From CBDFKQ01 sp965248855 (GTDB lineage: Bacteria > Bacteroidota > Bacteroidia > Cytophagales > 172606-1), in contig CBDFKQ010000024.1 in the NCBI GenBank assembly GCA_965248855.1, forward strand, positions 1-64,000: a stretch of 64,000 bases of DNA, written 5' to 3'. The notes under the pieces are model-generated. The model saw only the letters and a list, made by a program, of their open reading frames with translations. It searched no databases and was not told the DNA's origin. Positions 35,996 to 43,668 of this stretch are shown one piece after another. Positions within the stretch are counted from its first letter, which is position 1. Each line of letters begins with the position of its first letter. The translations under genes and the position numbers were made by a program.

Positions 35996-37891
35996 TTATT
36001 TAAGTAAACTCACTTTCCTAATTATTTTTCTGTTTCCACTAATAAAATGGACAATATAAATGCCATCTGCTTTTTGTGAAAGGTCGATTGAGTTTTCAGA
36101 AGCAGAAATTTTATTTTTTTCAAGAATTTTATTTCCCAAAATATCATAAACAACCACATCATTAATATTTAAGCCGGTCCAATTTATGTTTCCGGCAGTT
36201 GGGTTTGGATAAACTTTAAAATTATTTATAATATTATCTTCGGTTGCTGAAACAACATTAGGCCGCGAGCCAAATACCGGCCTTACCATAAATGCGCCAT
36301 TAAGATCAATTGATGGTTGCCAGGATGAATTACTTCCGCCTAAATTATAATAAATATATTTTTCTGCATTTGGATTATTCTTATCAAGACCAATATTTAA
36401 AAGATCAATTGTGGCAATTTGTTGCCAACCCACATAAAAAGTGTCGGAAACAATTAAAAGTTTTGTTGTGTCGAGAGGAAAGGTCGAAAATTTATTTAAA
36501 TTTAAAGAATCAATATTTACCGAAGACTGATATAAAATTGACGATGGGTTGTTATCTAATTTTTTTAATACCAGCATTATAAAACTTTGTCCAACGAGGC
36601 TTCTGCCAATTTGAGGTAAATAAAATTGAATTGCAGAGAGGGTATCGGGCACATTTGCATGAAATTGAATTGCTACTCTGCCTAATCGCTGATTTATACC
36701 ACCTGAATATTCTGCAACTCCATCATCATAAGCAAAATAATTAGTTAGATAAGTAACGCTTGAAATCGTGTCGTTCATTCTAAAATCAATGCCCGGAATA
36801 AAACTATTATTATCACCTGTGGTAAAAGTAAAAGTTGATTTTAAAATTACCGGTTTATTAGTTGATGGGATGGCACTTAAGTTAGGAATAACTACTTTCC
36901 TTTGTCGTTCTGATTGATTAATAAAAACAATAGGGAAATTTTGATTATCATAAATTGATCCATTTAATACATTACTAATAGTAAAATTAAAGGAAGGGGA
37001 ATCAAAATTACCCGGACTGTCATTATTATTTTTAAGATAGGTTACAACTGTATCAGCAGTTTCTGCATTTCTATTTGCCAAAAACTGTTTAATAGGCATT
37101 GAGGCGTATCTTTTTAATAAATTTGTTGGTTGGGTAGTTGCGGCAAGGTCACGAAAATATTTATTCTTATCACGGTTTTTATTTATGTATACATAATCCA
37201 ATTGCCATGTATCATATCCTCCCGATTGTCTGCCAAAAGCCCTAAATCTAAATTGAAAACCGGGAACAAAATAAAATAAATCTTTAATAGGAATAATAAC
37301 ACCGGTAAACTTACGTGTAAGTGAATCGTATGTCCCACCTTTCGACCAAACTTTTGCCCATGTACTGTCGGAAGTTTTATAAAACTCTACCCATAACGAA
37401 TCTCCTTCAGGCCCATCGGGTTGTTCACCTAATCCTTTAGGTTGAAAAGAAAAGCTTAAATACACAGAATCTTGTGGTAAGTAAGTTGATAAATCAATTG
37501 CTTTAGATGTTAAAGTATCTGTTAGACCTTGAGCCAATTGATTTTTAATATTATACGGCACTCCGGAAAATTTTAATCCGTCGAATTGAACAACTCCTTT
37601 TGATGGTGGATTAATAGATGTTTCATTTTCAACTCTTGTACCTCCATTTTTCCATAAATTGATGTCAGGTGATCCAAAAGTAATAGAGAAATCATCAAAA
37701 AATGGCAAAGAAAGTGAAGCAGTGGTTTTTTGAAATGAACCGAAGTTAGATTTTTTTTTATTGATTGAATTGCCTTGGCTTTCATAATGTTTTTCAGACA
37801 AGGGATGTTGAAATATTTGAGCATTTAAAGCAAAAATATTTTGTAAATAAAAAAAAAGAAAAAATATTATTTTATAAAAAAAATCCTTCAC
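35996..37891 (-). CDS. Secreted protein with T9SS type A C-terminal sorting domain
   Basis: A 631-residue exported protein. The signal peptide is at 1-25 (FFLFFYLQNIFALNAQ). The body is beta-rich and lacks a family I recognise; blocks such as LPFFDDFS and WQLDYVYIN look like carbohydrate-binding or jelly-roll sequence. The last 75 residues form a type A sorting domain (FKVYPNPTAGNINW, VVVYDILGNKIL, KADGIYIVHFISG, KIIRKVSLLK), so it crosses the outer membrane by the type IX system. The start codon appears to be GTG. It follows the second PASTA gene by 63 bp and may share its transcript. Confidence 0.85.
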   Translation of the reverse strand: MKDFFYKIIFFLFFYLQNIFALNAQIFQHPLSEKHYESQGNSINKKKSNFGSFQKTTASLSLPFFDDFSITFGSPDINLWKNGGTRVENETSINPPSKGVVQFDGLKFSGVPYNIKNQLAQGLTDTLTSKAIDLSTYLPQDSVYLSFSFQPKGLGEQPDGPEGDSLWVEFYKTSDSTWAKVWSKGGTYDSLTRKFTGVIIPIKDLFYFVPGFQFRFRAFGRQSGGYDTWQLDYVYINKNRDKNKYFRDLAATTQPTNLLKRYASMPIKQFLANRNAETADTVVTYLKNNNDSPGNFDSPSFNFTISNVLNGSIYDNQNFPIVFINQSERQRKVVIPNLSAIPSTNKPVILKSTFTFTTGDNNSFIPGIDFRMNDTISSVTYLTNYFAYDDGVAEYSGGINQRLGRVAIQFHANVPDTLSAIQFYLPQIGRSLVGQSFIMLVLKKLDNNPSSILYQSSVNIDSLNLNKFSTFPLDTTKLLIVSDTFYVGWQQIATIDLLNIGLDKNNPNAEKYIYYNLGGSNSSWQPSIDLNGAFMVRPVFGSRPNVVSATEDNIINNFKVYPNPTAGNINWTGLNINDVVVYDILGNKILEKNKISASENSIDLSQKADGIYIVHFISGNRKIIRKVSLLK

Positions 37892-37954
37892 GAAAAAACA
37901 TATAATTTTAAACCAATCAAATAACCTTGTAACGAATTATAAAAAAACTTATTG

Positions 37955-38782
37955 TTAATTTTCTTTTGATTTCACTTTAACATCCTTCGTTCCCCCTTCA
38001 TCAGTTGGTTTTGCATCATCCTTTTTACCTGCAATCCAAATATCAATTATATCTCCGGTGCGAACTTTATTTCCATCAACCGGTGCAGGATTTTGCTTAA
38101 ATACTTTTCCTAGTGGCTTCCCTTCTTTTTCTTCATATAAAGTAGCACCTAACTGCAAACCCGAACCTTTGAGAATAAATGAAACTTCTTCAATTGATTT
38201 ACCGATTAAATTTGGAACAGGCCGTTCATCTTCCCCTCTCCCATCACTCACTATTAAATGAATCATAGATCCTTTTAAAATTTCAGTTTTAGGTGTTATT
38301 GTTTCTCCATTTAATTTTTGTTCTAATATTGTATTTATTGCCAAATCAGGTTTATATTCAATGTTATCGTGTTGAAGGTCTAAACTTTGTAAAAGCATTT
38401 CGGCACTTCTTAAAGATTTTCCAACCAAATCCGGCATTTTTACTTTTGGCGGTGTTTTGGATGTAATAGTTATATAAACTTTTCTATTTTGCTTTACTTT
38501 TGCACCCGGCTTTGGATATTGAGAAATGATGGTTAAAGGAGGTTTTCCTATTTCAAATGTTGAATCACTTACTTCAAACCGAAGATCTTTTTTTTCTATA
38601 AACTCTTTTATTTTTTCCATCTTCATCCCTGTTAAATCGGGTACTGTAATGCTTTCTCCATGATGCGTTGTGCCCGGCAGATAAAGGAAAAAGAAAATAA
38701 AAAAACAGATAGCCGCTATGGAAAACATAATTCCAAGATGGATAAAAATATCTTTTCGACTATTTGTATTAAATGAAATCAT
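37955..38782 (-). CDS. PASTA-domain membrane protein (second of a pair)
   Basis: A 275-residue protein with a short cytoplasmic N-terminus, one transmembrane helix (about 13-35, IMFSIAAICFFIFFFLYLPG) and three PASTA domains in the periplasm. These begin near VPDLTGMKMEKIKEF, MPDLVGKSLRSAEMLLQSL and VPNLIGKSIEEVSFILKGSGL. The C-terminus is charged. There is no kinase domain, unlike the classical PASTA kinases. PASTA domains bind uncrosslinked peptidoglycan. It is a paralogue of the gene directly upstream (same order of domains, same RSAEM(L/Q)LQSL block). Confidence 0.88.
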   Translation of the reverse strand: MISFNTNSRKDIFIHLGIMFSIAAICFFIFFFLYLPGTTHHGESITVPDLTGMKMEKIKEFIEKKDLRFEVSDSTFEIGKPPLTIISQYPKPGAKVKQNRKVYITITSKTPPKVKMPDLVGKSLRSAEMLLQSLDLQHDNIEYKPDLAINTILEQKLNGETITPKTEILKGSMIHLIVSDGRGEDERPVPNLIGKSIEEVSFILKGSGLQLGATLYEEKEGKPLGKVFKQNPAPVDGNKVRTGDIIDIWIAGKKDDAKPTDEGGTKDVKVKSKEN

Positions 38783-38790
38783 TTTTTTTT

Positions 38791-38846
38791 AGTAATGAGT
38801 AGTTTAGTATAGTGTAATGAGTAATGATATCTTAGTATTAAGTAAT
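38791..38846. repeat. Degenerate heptanucleotide array
   Basis: AGTA or close variants recur with a 7-base period (one 8-base step) through eight units, for example AGTAATG, AGTAGTT and GAGTAAT. The array lies just upstream of the second PASTA gene's start. Confidence 0.45.
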
Positions 38847-38900
38847 TATTTTTAACTGTCTTTTTAGTTTTAAATTTTGAGGTCATTTTTTAAAATCTTT

Positions 38901-38935
38901 TCTTCTTTCTTCTTTCTTCTTTCTTCTTTCTTCTC
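38901..38935 (-). repeat. Heptanucleotide tandem repeat (TCTTCTT)5
   Basis: Five 7-base units TCTTCTT, the last one TCTTCTC, on the plus strand. They lie 4 bp behind the first PASTA gene's stop codon (minus strand). The unit is nearly the same as in the array behind the T9SS gene. Confidence 0.8.
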
Positions 38936-38939
38936 TAAT

Positions 38940-39752
38940 CTACTTCAAGCTATCTTGAACGATAGAATCAATAACAGGTTTCTTTTCTACTTTTGGTTGA
39001 GGTTTTTCTCCGGAAATATAAATATCTACACTTTCTCCGGCTCTGAGTTCTTTACCTGCCATAGGGATTTGTTTATAAACTGTTCCTATTTTTTTATCCG
39101 GTTGCATGGAATAATGATAGTTTACTTTTAAACCTTGCGCATTTAAACTGAACAATGCTTCTTCTTTCGTTTTTCCAACATAATCAATTATTTTAAACGG
39201 AACAGATCTCTTTCCATCCCCAACTATTAAATCTATTGCAGATCCTTTAAAAACAACCGTTCCGGAATCAATAGGATTATTATTTCTCATTTGTTTCAAT
39301 ACCGCATCCGATAACTCCGGTACATAAGTTATTTTTCCGGTTTTTAAACCTAAGCTTTGTAATTGCATCTCCGCACTTCGTAAAGATAAATCTACCAGTT
39401 TAGGCATTTTTACTTGTGGGGGATAAAAAGAAGAAACAGTAAGTAAAATAATTCTTCCGGGTTTTACACTAAGGCCTGCCAGCGGGTATTGCGATAAAAT
39501 TGTTAAAGGTTTTTTGCCTTCAATATAATTAGAATCGTTTATTTCGTAATTTAAATCATTTTTATCCGGTTCACTTTTTATTTCTTCTATAGTTTTGCCT
39601 TCCAGTTTAGGAACAGAAATACTTTTGCCATGGTAAGTATTAATGGGTAGGTAAACAAAAAAGAATCCTAAAAAAAGAATTAATATCACGCAAAATATAA
39701 TGCCTGTGTGAATTAAAAAATCTTTTTTTGAACTGCTTTTAAAATCAATCAT
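38940..39752 (-). CDS. PASTA-domain membrane protein (first of a pair)
   Basis: A 270-residue protein with one N-terminal transmembrane helix (IIFCVILILFLGFFFVYLPI) and three extracytoplasmic PASTA domains, starting near VPKLEGKTIEEIK, MPKLVDLSLRSAEMQLQSLGL and IDYVGKTKEEALFSLNAQGL. It lacks kinase or enzyme domains. In many Bacteroidota a single PASTA protein is encoded near a D-Ala-D-Ala ligase gene; here there are two copies behind the double ligase. A likely role is sensing or binding peptidoglycan precursors. The 199-bp spacer before it contains a full dispersed repeat. Confidence 0.88.
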   Translation of the reverse strand: MIDFKSSSKKDFLIHTGIIFCVILILFLGFFFVYLPINTYHGKSISVPKLEGKTIEEIKSEPDKNDLNYEINDSNYIEGKKPLTILSQYPLAGLSVKPGRIILLTVSSFYPPQVKMPKLVDLSLRSAEMQLQSLGLKTGKITYVPELSDAVLKQMRNNNPIDSGTVVFKGSAIDLIVGDGKRSVPFKIIDYVGKTKEEALFSLNAQGLKVNYHYSMQPDKKIGTVYKQIPMAGKELRAGESVDIYISGEKPQPKVEKKPVIDSIVQDSLK

Positions 39753-39780
39753 GCGGTTAAATTAAAAAATTAAATCTGAA

Positions 39781-39945
39781 CAAAAATAAATGTTTGGGGC
39801 TTGCCTTCTGCCCGGGCTTTACGTTCCAATCTTTTTGTTCGTTCCTCACAAAAAGGATTTCCACTGCAATCCCTAATCCAAAAGAAAGAAAAATAAAATA
39901 AATTTATAATTATCAGTTTATCAATATCTATATATTCATAATTAT
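39781..39945 (+). repeat. Dispersed intergenic repeat, full copy A
   Basis: An element of about 165 bp. The head AAATAAATGTTTGGGGCTTG is followed by GGGCTTTACGTTCC, then a hairpin (AATCTTTTTGT pairing with ACAAAAAGGATT), then CCACTGCAATCCCTAATCC, an A-rich spacer, and the palindromic core TCAGTTTATCAATATC with TATATTCATAATT. It lies between the ligase stop and the first PASTA start. An inverted copy is at 31179-31350. Confidence 0.78.
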
Positions 39946-39951
39946 TTTATT

Positions 39952-42642
39952 CTAAAAGGCATTGATTTCTTTTTTCAATAAGCCGTATTTCAAAATAGAA
40001 TCTATAAAATTATAAGGTTTGTATCCATTAATGGCTGCCTGATGGAAGATACACGTCGCTGGTGTCATACCCGGTAATGAATTTACTTCTATAATAATCG
40101 TTTCAACACTGTTATCTTCAAAAATTCGCACAAAGGCGTCTATTCTTGCATAACCTTCAATATTTAAAATTTTTGCAGTTTTTTCAAGTGTTTCCCTTAC
40201 TTTCCCGGATATTATATGCTGTAAATTTTTATCCTTCGAAAATCGTGCAGGTGTAATATTTTGGCCTTCACCTGCTAAAAATTTTTCTTCAAGGCTTAAT
40301 ACTTCACCGGATGCAAGGGCTTCTGAAGGTTCAAATATTTCGTATTCACGCTCGCCGTTTTCGTTTATTTTGGTGAGTAAGCCACCGGTTATTTCTAAAA
40401 AATGAATTGCATTTTTTTTATCTATTAAATCTTCAATCAAATAATAATTCTTTTGAGGGAATTCTTCATTTTGTTTTAAATTTAAAATTTCCGCAGCTTC
40501 TAAAATAAATTCTTCTGTTTTTCTGAACATCATTTCAGAAAATGCAATAAACTCTTCTCTGGTTTTAATTTTTTTTACGGCCGAACTGCAGCCATCATCC
40601 GCAGGCTTGGCAATGAACGGATATTTAAATTCATTTTCAATTTTAATAATTAACGCATCTTTATTCGAAGTCCATTCTCTATCAAAAACTAAAGCATGAT
40701 TGGCAATTAATATATTGTTATTTCTGAGAATTTCGTTGGTTTCAAATTTATTGATGGTAATCTTAGAGCTTTCAATCCCCGATCCATTATAAGGTAAACC
40801 TACTTTTTCTAATTCTTTTTGTATTGCACCATCCTCACCGGGTCTTCCATGAAGGGCGATAAATACTTCGTCAGCTATTCCGGCAAGTTCGGTATAGGTT
40901 ATTTGCCTTGGTTTTAAAATTATATTATTACCTGTATAAAAATAAGTAAGGTGAGCCGCCTCTGTTTTTATTTTATCAAGTATCGGATGATTAATTTCTG
41001 AAGATTTTATTTTTTCTTTAATGTCATCAGCATTGTCTTTCAACATTACATTAACCGGAATTACGTATAATTCATGGTCTTCTTCTGTCCCTGTAAGAAA
41101 TACAGGAATGGGTTGGTATTGAGATGAAGAACTTAATTTTTCGTAAATATTTCTGCCACTTTCAACAGAAATATGTCTTTCGGATGAAAATCCTCCCATT
41201 ACTACTGCAATTTTTATTTTATTTAAAAATTGAGTGTGGTAATGAATGATTCTATCATCAAGTTTTTTTAACAATATCCTTAATGCATTGTTATTTTTTC
41301 CTGTACGTATTCTTGCTGCAACAGAAGTGCGAATGATATAAGTTAAAAACTGCGAAGGGTTTAATCCAATTTCTGCTGCCTGATGAAAGAAAAACGAAGA
41401 TGGCAACATGCCTGAAGTAGTGTTGGGGTCGTTAAGAAAAATTTCGTTGGCTTGAGTTATAAATCCATCTATGCGGGCATAAACATCACAAAACATTTCC
41501 TTAAAAAGTTTTTTACATAGTGTTCTGATGGTTTCAATTTGCTCGGTTTCAATATTAATCGGAGTGATTTTCCGACTCATTCCCGGTAAATATTTACTGC
41601 GGTAATCAAACAGTGATTGATATTTTACAACTTCGGTGGGAGGTAATGCAAGTGCCCGGTTATTTTCATCTTCAACAACAATACACGAAAATTCTTTTCC
41701 ATCTATGAAAGACTCGAATAAAACTTCTTCTTCGCCATCAATAGTTTCGAGTATAATACTTTCCCGGGTTTTTAATCTGTTATTTATTAGGGTTAATAAT
41801 GCTTCGGGATGATAAATAATTTCATTTTCCACCCACACAGGCAAACCAATTCCTTGTCGAATGTCAATTAGGTCATGAATAAAATGTACTTTTTCAATTC
41901 CGGTAAATTTATTCCATTTAGCAGCAGAGATTTCTTCAATAAAAAATGCTTTGTTTACTGCATCTTTAAAAGCAATGTTATCCTTTTCGTTTAAAACAGT
42001 TATACCTATCGACGATCCTTGTCGTGGTGGTTTAATAACAAAAGGCAAACCTAAATTTGCCACGAGTTTCTCTAATAAATCACCTTTATAAACATTGTTT
42101 TTCCATTCTTCACGGTTAATAATTTTTCGTTCAGGTCTTATAAAACCGGCGTTTGCGAATATATTTTGTTGAATCGCTTTATCAATTCCAATAGCTGAAG
42201 GCAAAATACCTGCGCCGGAAAATGGCATTCCGTACCATTCCAATAAACCCTGTATATTTCCATCTTCACCGTAAGGGCCATGTAAGGCTAAAAATGCGAA
42301 ATCAAATAAAGAATTAAATTCAGTTGGTTCTATCCTTTTTCCTACTTTATTTATTATCTCATTGATTTCTGAATTTGATAAATTTCCCAGGCATTCAATA
42401 TAAATTTGAAAACCATTTAGAGATGCGGGTAAAAAATCTATTGGCGGGTAAAAATCTCTGATGGTGCCTTTATATAAATATTGCCAATCGAGCAGTATAA
42501 AATTTCCTATGCTGTCAATAAAAATAGGAATTGGTTCAAAAATATCCTTATTGAGATTATCATAAACCGTTCGGCCTCCGGCAAAAGAAATCTCCCTTTC
42601 ACGGGAGCGGCCACCAAAAAAAATTCCTATTTTAATTTTCAT
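39952..42642 (-). CDS. ddl: Tandem (double-module) D-alanine-D-alanine ligase
   Basis: An 896-residue protein made of two consecutive Ddl-type ATP-grasp ligases. Module 1 (about 1-455) has FFGGRSREREISF, ALHGPYGEDG, VIKPPRQGSSIGI and DYRSKYLPG, with a metal-site segment IFLNDPNTTSGM. Module 2 (about 470-896) has VVMGGFSSERHIS, ALHGRPGEDG, IAKPADDGCSSA, LAGEGQNITPARF and the canonical IIEVNSLPGMTPAT. In module 1 Asp stands where Ddl normally has the Mg-binding Glu of E-V-N; the Asn is kept. One module may have shifted specificity or be regulatory. The frame opens at a TTG (42651) inside the promoter, so the ATG at 42642 is used. Two PASTA genes follow. Confidence 0.88.
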   Translation of the reverse strand: MKIKIGIFFGGRSREREISFAGGRTVYDNLNKDIFEPIPIFIDSIGNFILLDWQYLYKGTIRDFYPPIDFLPASLNGFQIYIECLGNLSNSEINEIINKVGKRIEPTEFNSLFDFAFLALHGPYGEDGNIQGLLEWYGMPFSGAGILPSAIGIDKAIQQNIFANAGFIRPERKIINREEWKNNVYKGDLLEKLVANLGLPFVIKPPRQGSSIGITVLNEKDNIAFKDAVNKAFFIEEISAAKWNKFTGIEKVHFIHDLIDIRQGIGLPVWVENEIIYHPEALLTLINNRLKTRESIILETIDGEEEVLFESFIDGKEFSCIVVEDENNRALALPPTEVVKYQSLFDYRSKYLPGMSRKITPINIETEQIETIRTLCKKLFKEMFCDVYARIDGFITQANEIFLNDPNTTSGMLPSSFFFHQAAEIGLNPSQFLTYIIRTSVAARIRTGKNNNALRILLKKLDDRIIHYHTQFLNKIKIAVVMGGFSSERHISVESGRNIYEKLSSSSQYQPIPVFLTGTEEDHELYVIPVNVMLKDNADDIKEKIKSSEINHPILDKIKTEAAHLTYFYTGNNIILKPRQITYTELAGIADEVFIALHGRPGEDGAIQKELEKVGLPYNGSGIESSKITINKFETNEILRNNNILIANHALVFDREWTSNKDALIIKIENEFKYPFIAKPADDGCSSAVKKIKTREEFIAFSEMMFRKTEEFILEAAEILNLKQNEEFPQKNYYLIEDLIDKKNAIHFLEITGGLLTKINENGEREYEIFEPSEALASGEVLSLEEKFLAGEGQNITPARFSKDKNLQHIISGKVRETLEKTAKILNIEGYARIDAFVRIFEDNSVETIIIEVNSLPGMTPATCIFHQAAINGYKPYNFIDSILKYGLLKKEINAF

Positions 42643-42648
42643 TATCTG

Positions 42649-42656
42649 CAAAGTTA
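42649..42656 (-). promoter_or_regulatory. -7 promoter box of the double ddl gene
   Basis: On the minus strand, TAACTTTG matches the Bacteroidota TAnnTTTG box exactly. It ends 6 bp before the ATG at 42642. The transcript would therefore be leaderless or nearly so, and the TTG that overlaps the box cannot be the start. Confidence 0.55.
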
Positions 42657-42870
42657 TATAAACACTTTACAAATGAAAATTGAAATCTTTTTTAAAAATT
42701 GTAAAAAATATATTTAAAGATAAACATGCAGGCTTTCTTACATTGAAGCTTTCGAAATTTAACCACAATTTAAAAAAATAATTAAAATACAGATTGAATT
42801 AGATTTTTACAATACTACAATTGTTTTTACCCGGCATTAAAATAATTCCAAAAAATATTTTAACAAATTC

Positions 42871-42908
42871 AAATTATCAATATAACGATATCTAATTATC
42901 AATAATTT
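42871..42908. repeat. Palindromic intergenic repeat core, divergent copy
   Basis: AAATTATCAATATAACGATA followed by TCTAATTATCAATAATTT is a variant of the core found elsewhere, with ATTATCAAT on both sides. It lies in the spacer between the divergent ddl and the coiled-coil gene, 12 bp before the latter. Confidence 0.4.
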
Positions 42909-42919
42909 AGTTTGTTTGA

Positions 42920-43495
42920 ATGAAAATGACGAAATTTGATTATACTAAAAACGATATAATCATGCTTAATCAACTCGCTGCCATCGAAACTGCTTTAATG
43001 AGATTAACTCTTAAACAAAAGAATTTTATTTACCGGATTGCAAGGCTGGAATACAGGATTTATAAAAGTTTGACCAAATTAAATGAAGTGAATGTGCTTA
43101 TTGAGGAAGAAAAGCAAAATATAAAATCATGGGATACAGCTATAAAAGCAACAAGAAAAGGAAACGTGACTGAAAAATTAACAATATGGAAAGTAAAAGC
43201 GGAATACAAACTTTTTAAACTTAACCTCCGGAAAAATAAAATTGATATTGTTAAACTAATATTGAACCAATCCAAACTGGAACAATTAAAACAAGCCCTC
43301 ATTGCCTTAGAAGCTGATATTGAGAAAATTAAAGTGCAAAAACAAGGGTTTGCTATAGTTGAAATAAATAAAAACGAACTCTATAATGAAAGTATTTTTG
43401 AATCGTGGGGAAAGTTGAAGCAGATAAAAGAGGATAATCCTGTCAATCAATCCATAAAAGCATTTTTGAAAGAAAATTTCAAGATGGCCTCTTAA
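42920..43495 (+). CDS. Hypothetical coiled-coil protein
   Basis: A 191-residue Lys-rich, almost entirely helical protein without signal peptide or transmembrane helix. Heptad-like stretches (LKQKNFIYRIARLEYRIYKSLTKLNEVNVLIEEEKQNI; LEQLKQALIALEADIEKIKVQ) suggest a coiled coil. I do not recognise the family. It sits alone between ddl and the sulfite reductase with its own upstream region. Two ATGs (42920, 42926) are possible starts. Confidence 0.55.
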   Translation: MKMTKFDYTKNDIIMLNQLAAIETALMRLTLKQKNFIYRIARLEYRIYKSLTKLNEVNVLIEEEKQNIKSWDTAIKATRKGNVTEKLTIWKVKAEYKLFKLNLRKNKIDIVKLILNQSKLEQLKQALIALEADIEKIKVQKQGFAIVEINKNELYNESIFESWGKLKQIKEDNPVNQSIKAFLKENFKMAS

Positions 43496-43628
43496 AAAAA
43501 TTGATATGATTATTATTTGAAGTTAAAGTGCAAACAGATTAATTTTCTTGTCGAGGATAAAATATAAAAAAAATAAATTCACATAAAAAGAATTTTGTTT
43601 TAACTCTACGTGTTTACTAGAAATTAAT

Positions 43629-43636
43629 TACTTTTG
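43629..43636 (+). promoter_or_regulatory. -7 promoter box of the sulfite reductase gene
   Basis: TACTTTTG matches TAnnTTTG exactly and lies 32 bp before the ATG. A -33 TTTG at the right distance is not evident. Confidence 0.5.
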
Positions 43637-43668
43637 TTGTTTTAATTTGTAAATCAAATTTTTTATTT

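Noticed and set aside
42643..42651. TTG start of the double ddl gene
   Set aside because: It coincides with an exact -7 promoter box, so it would not be in the transcript.
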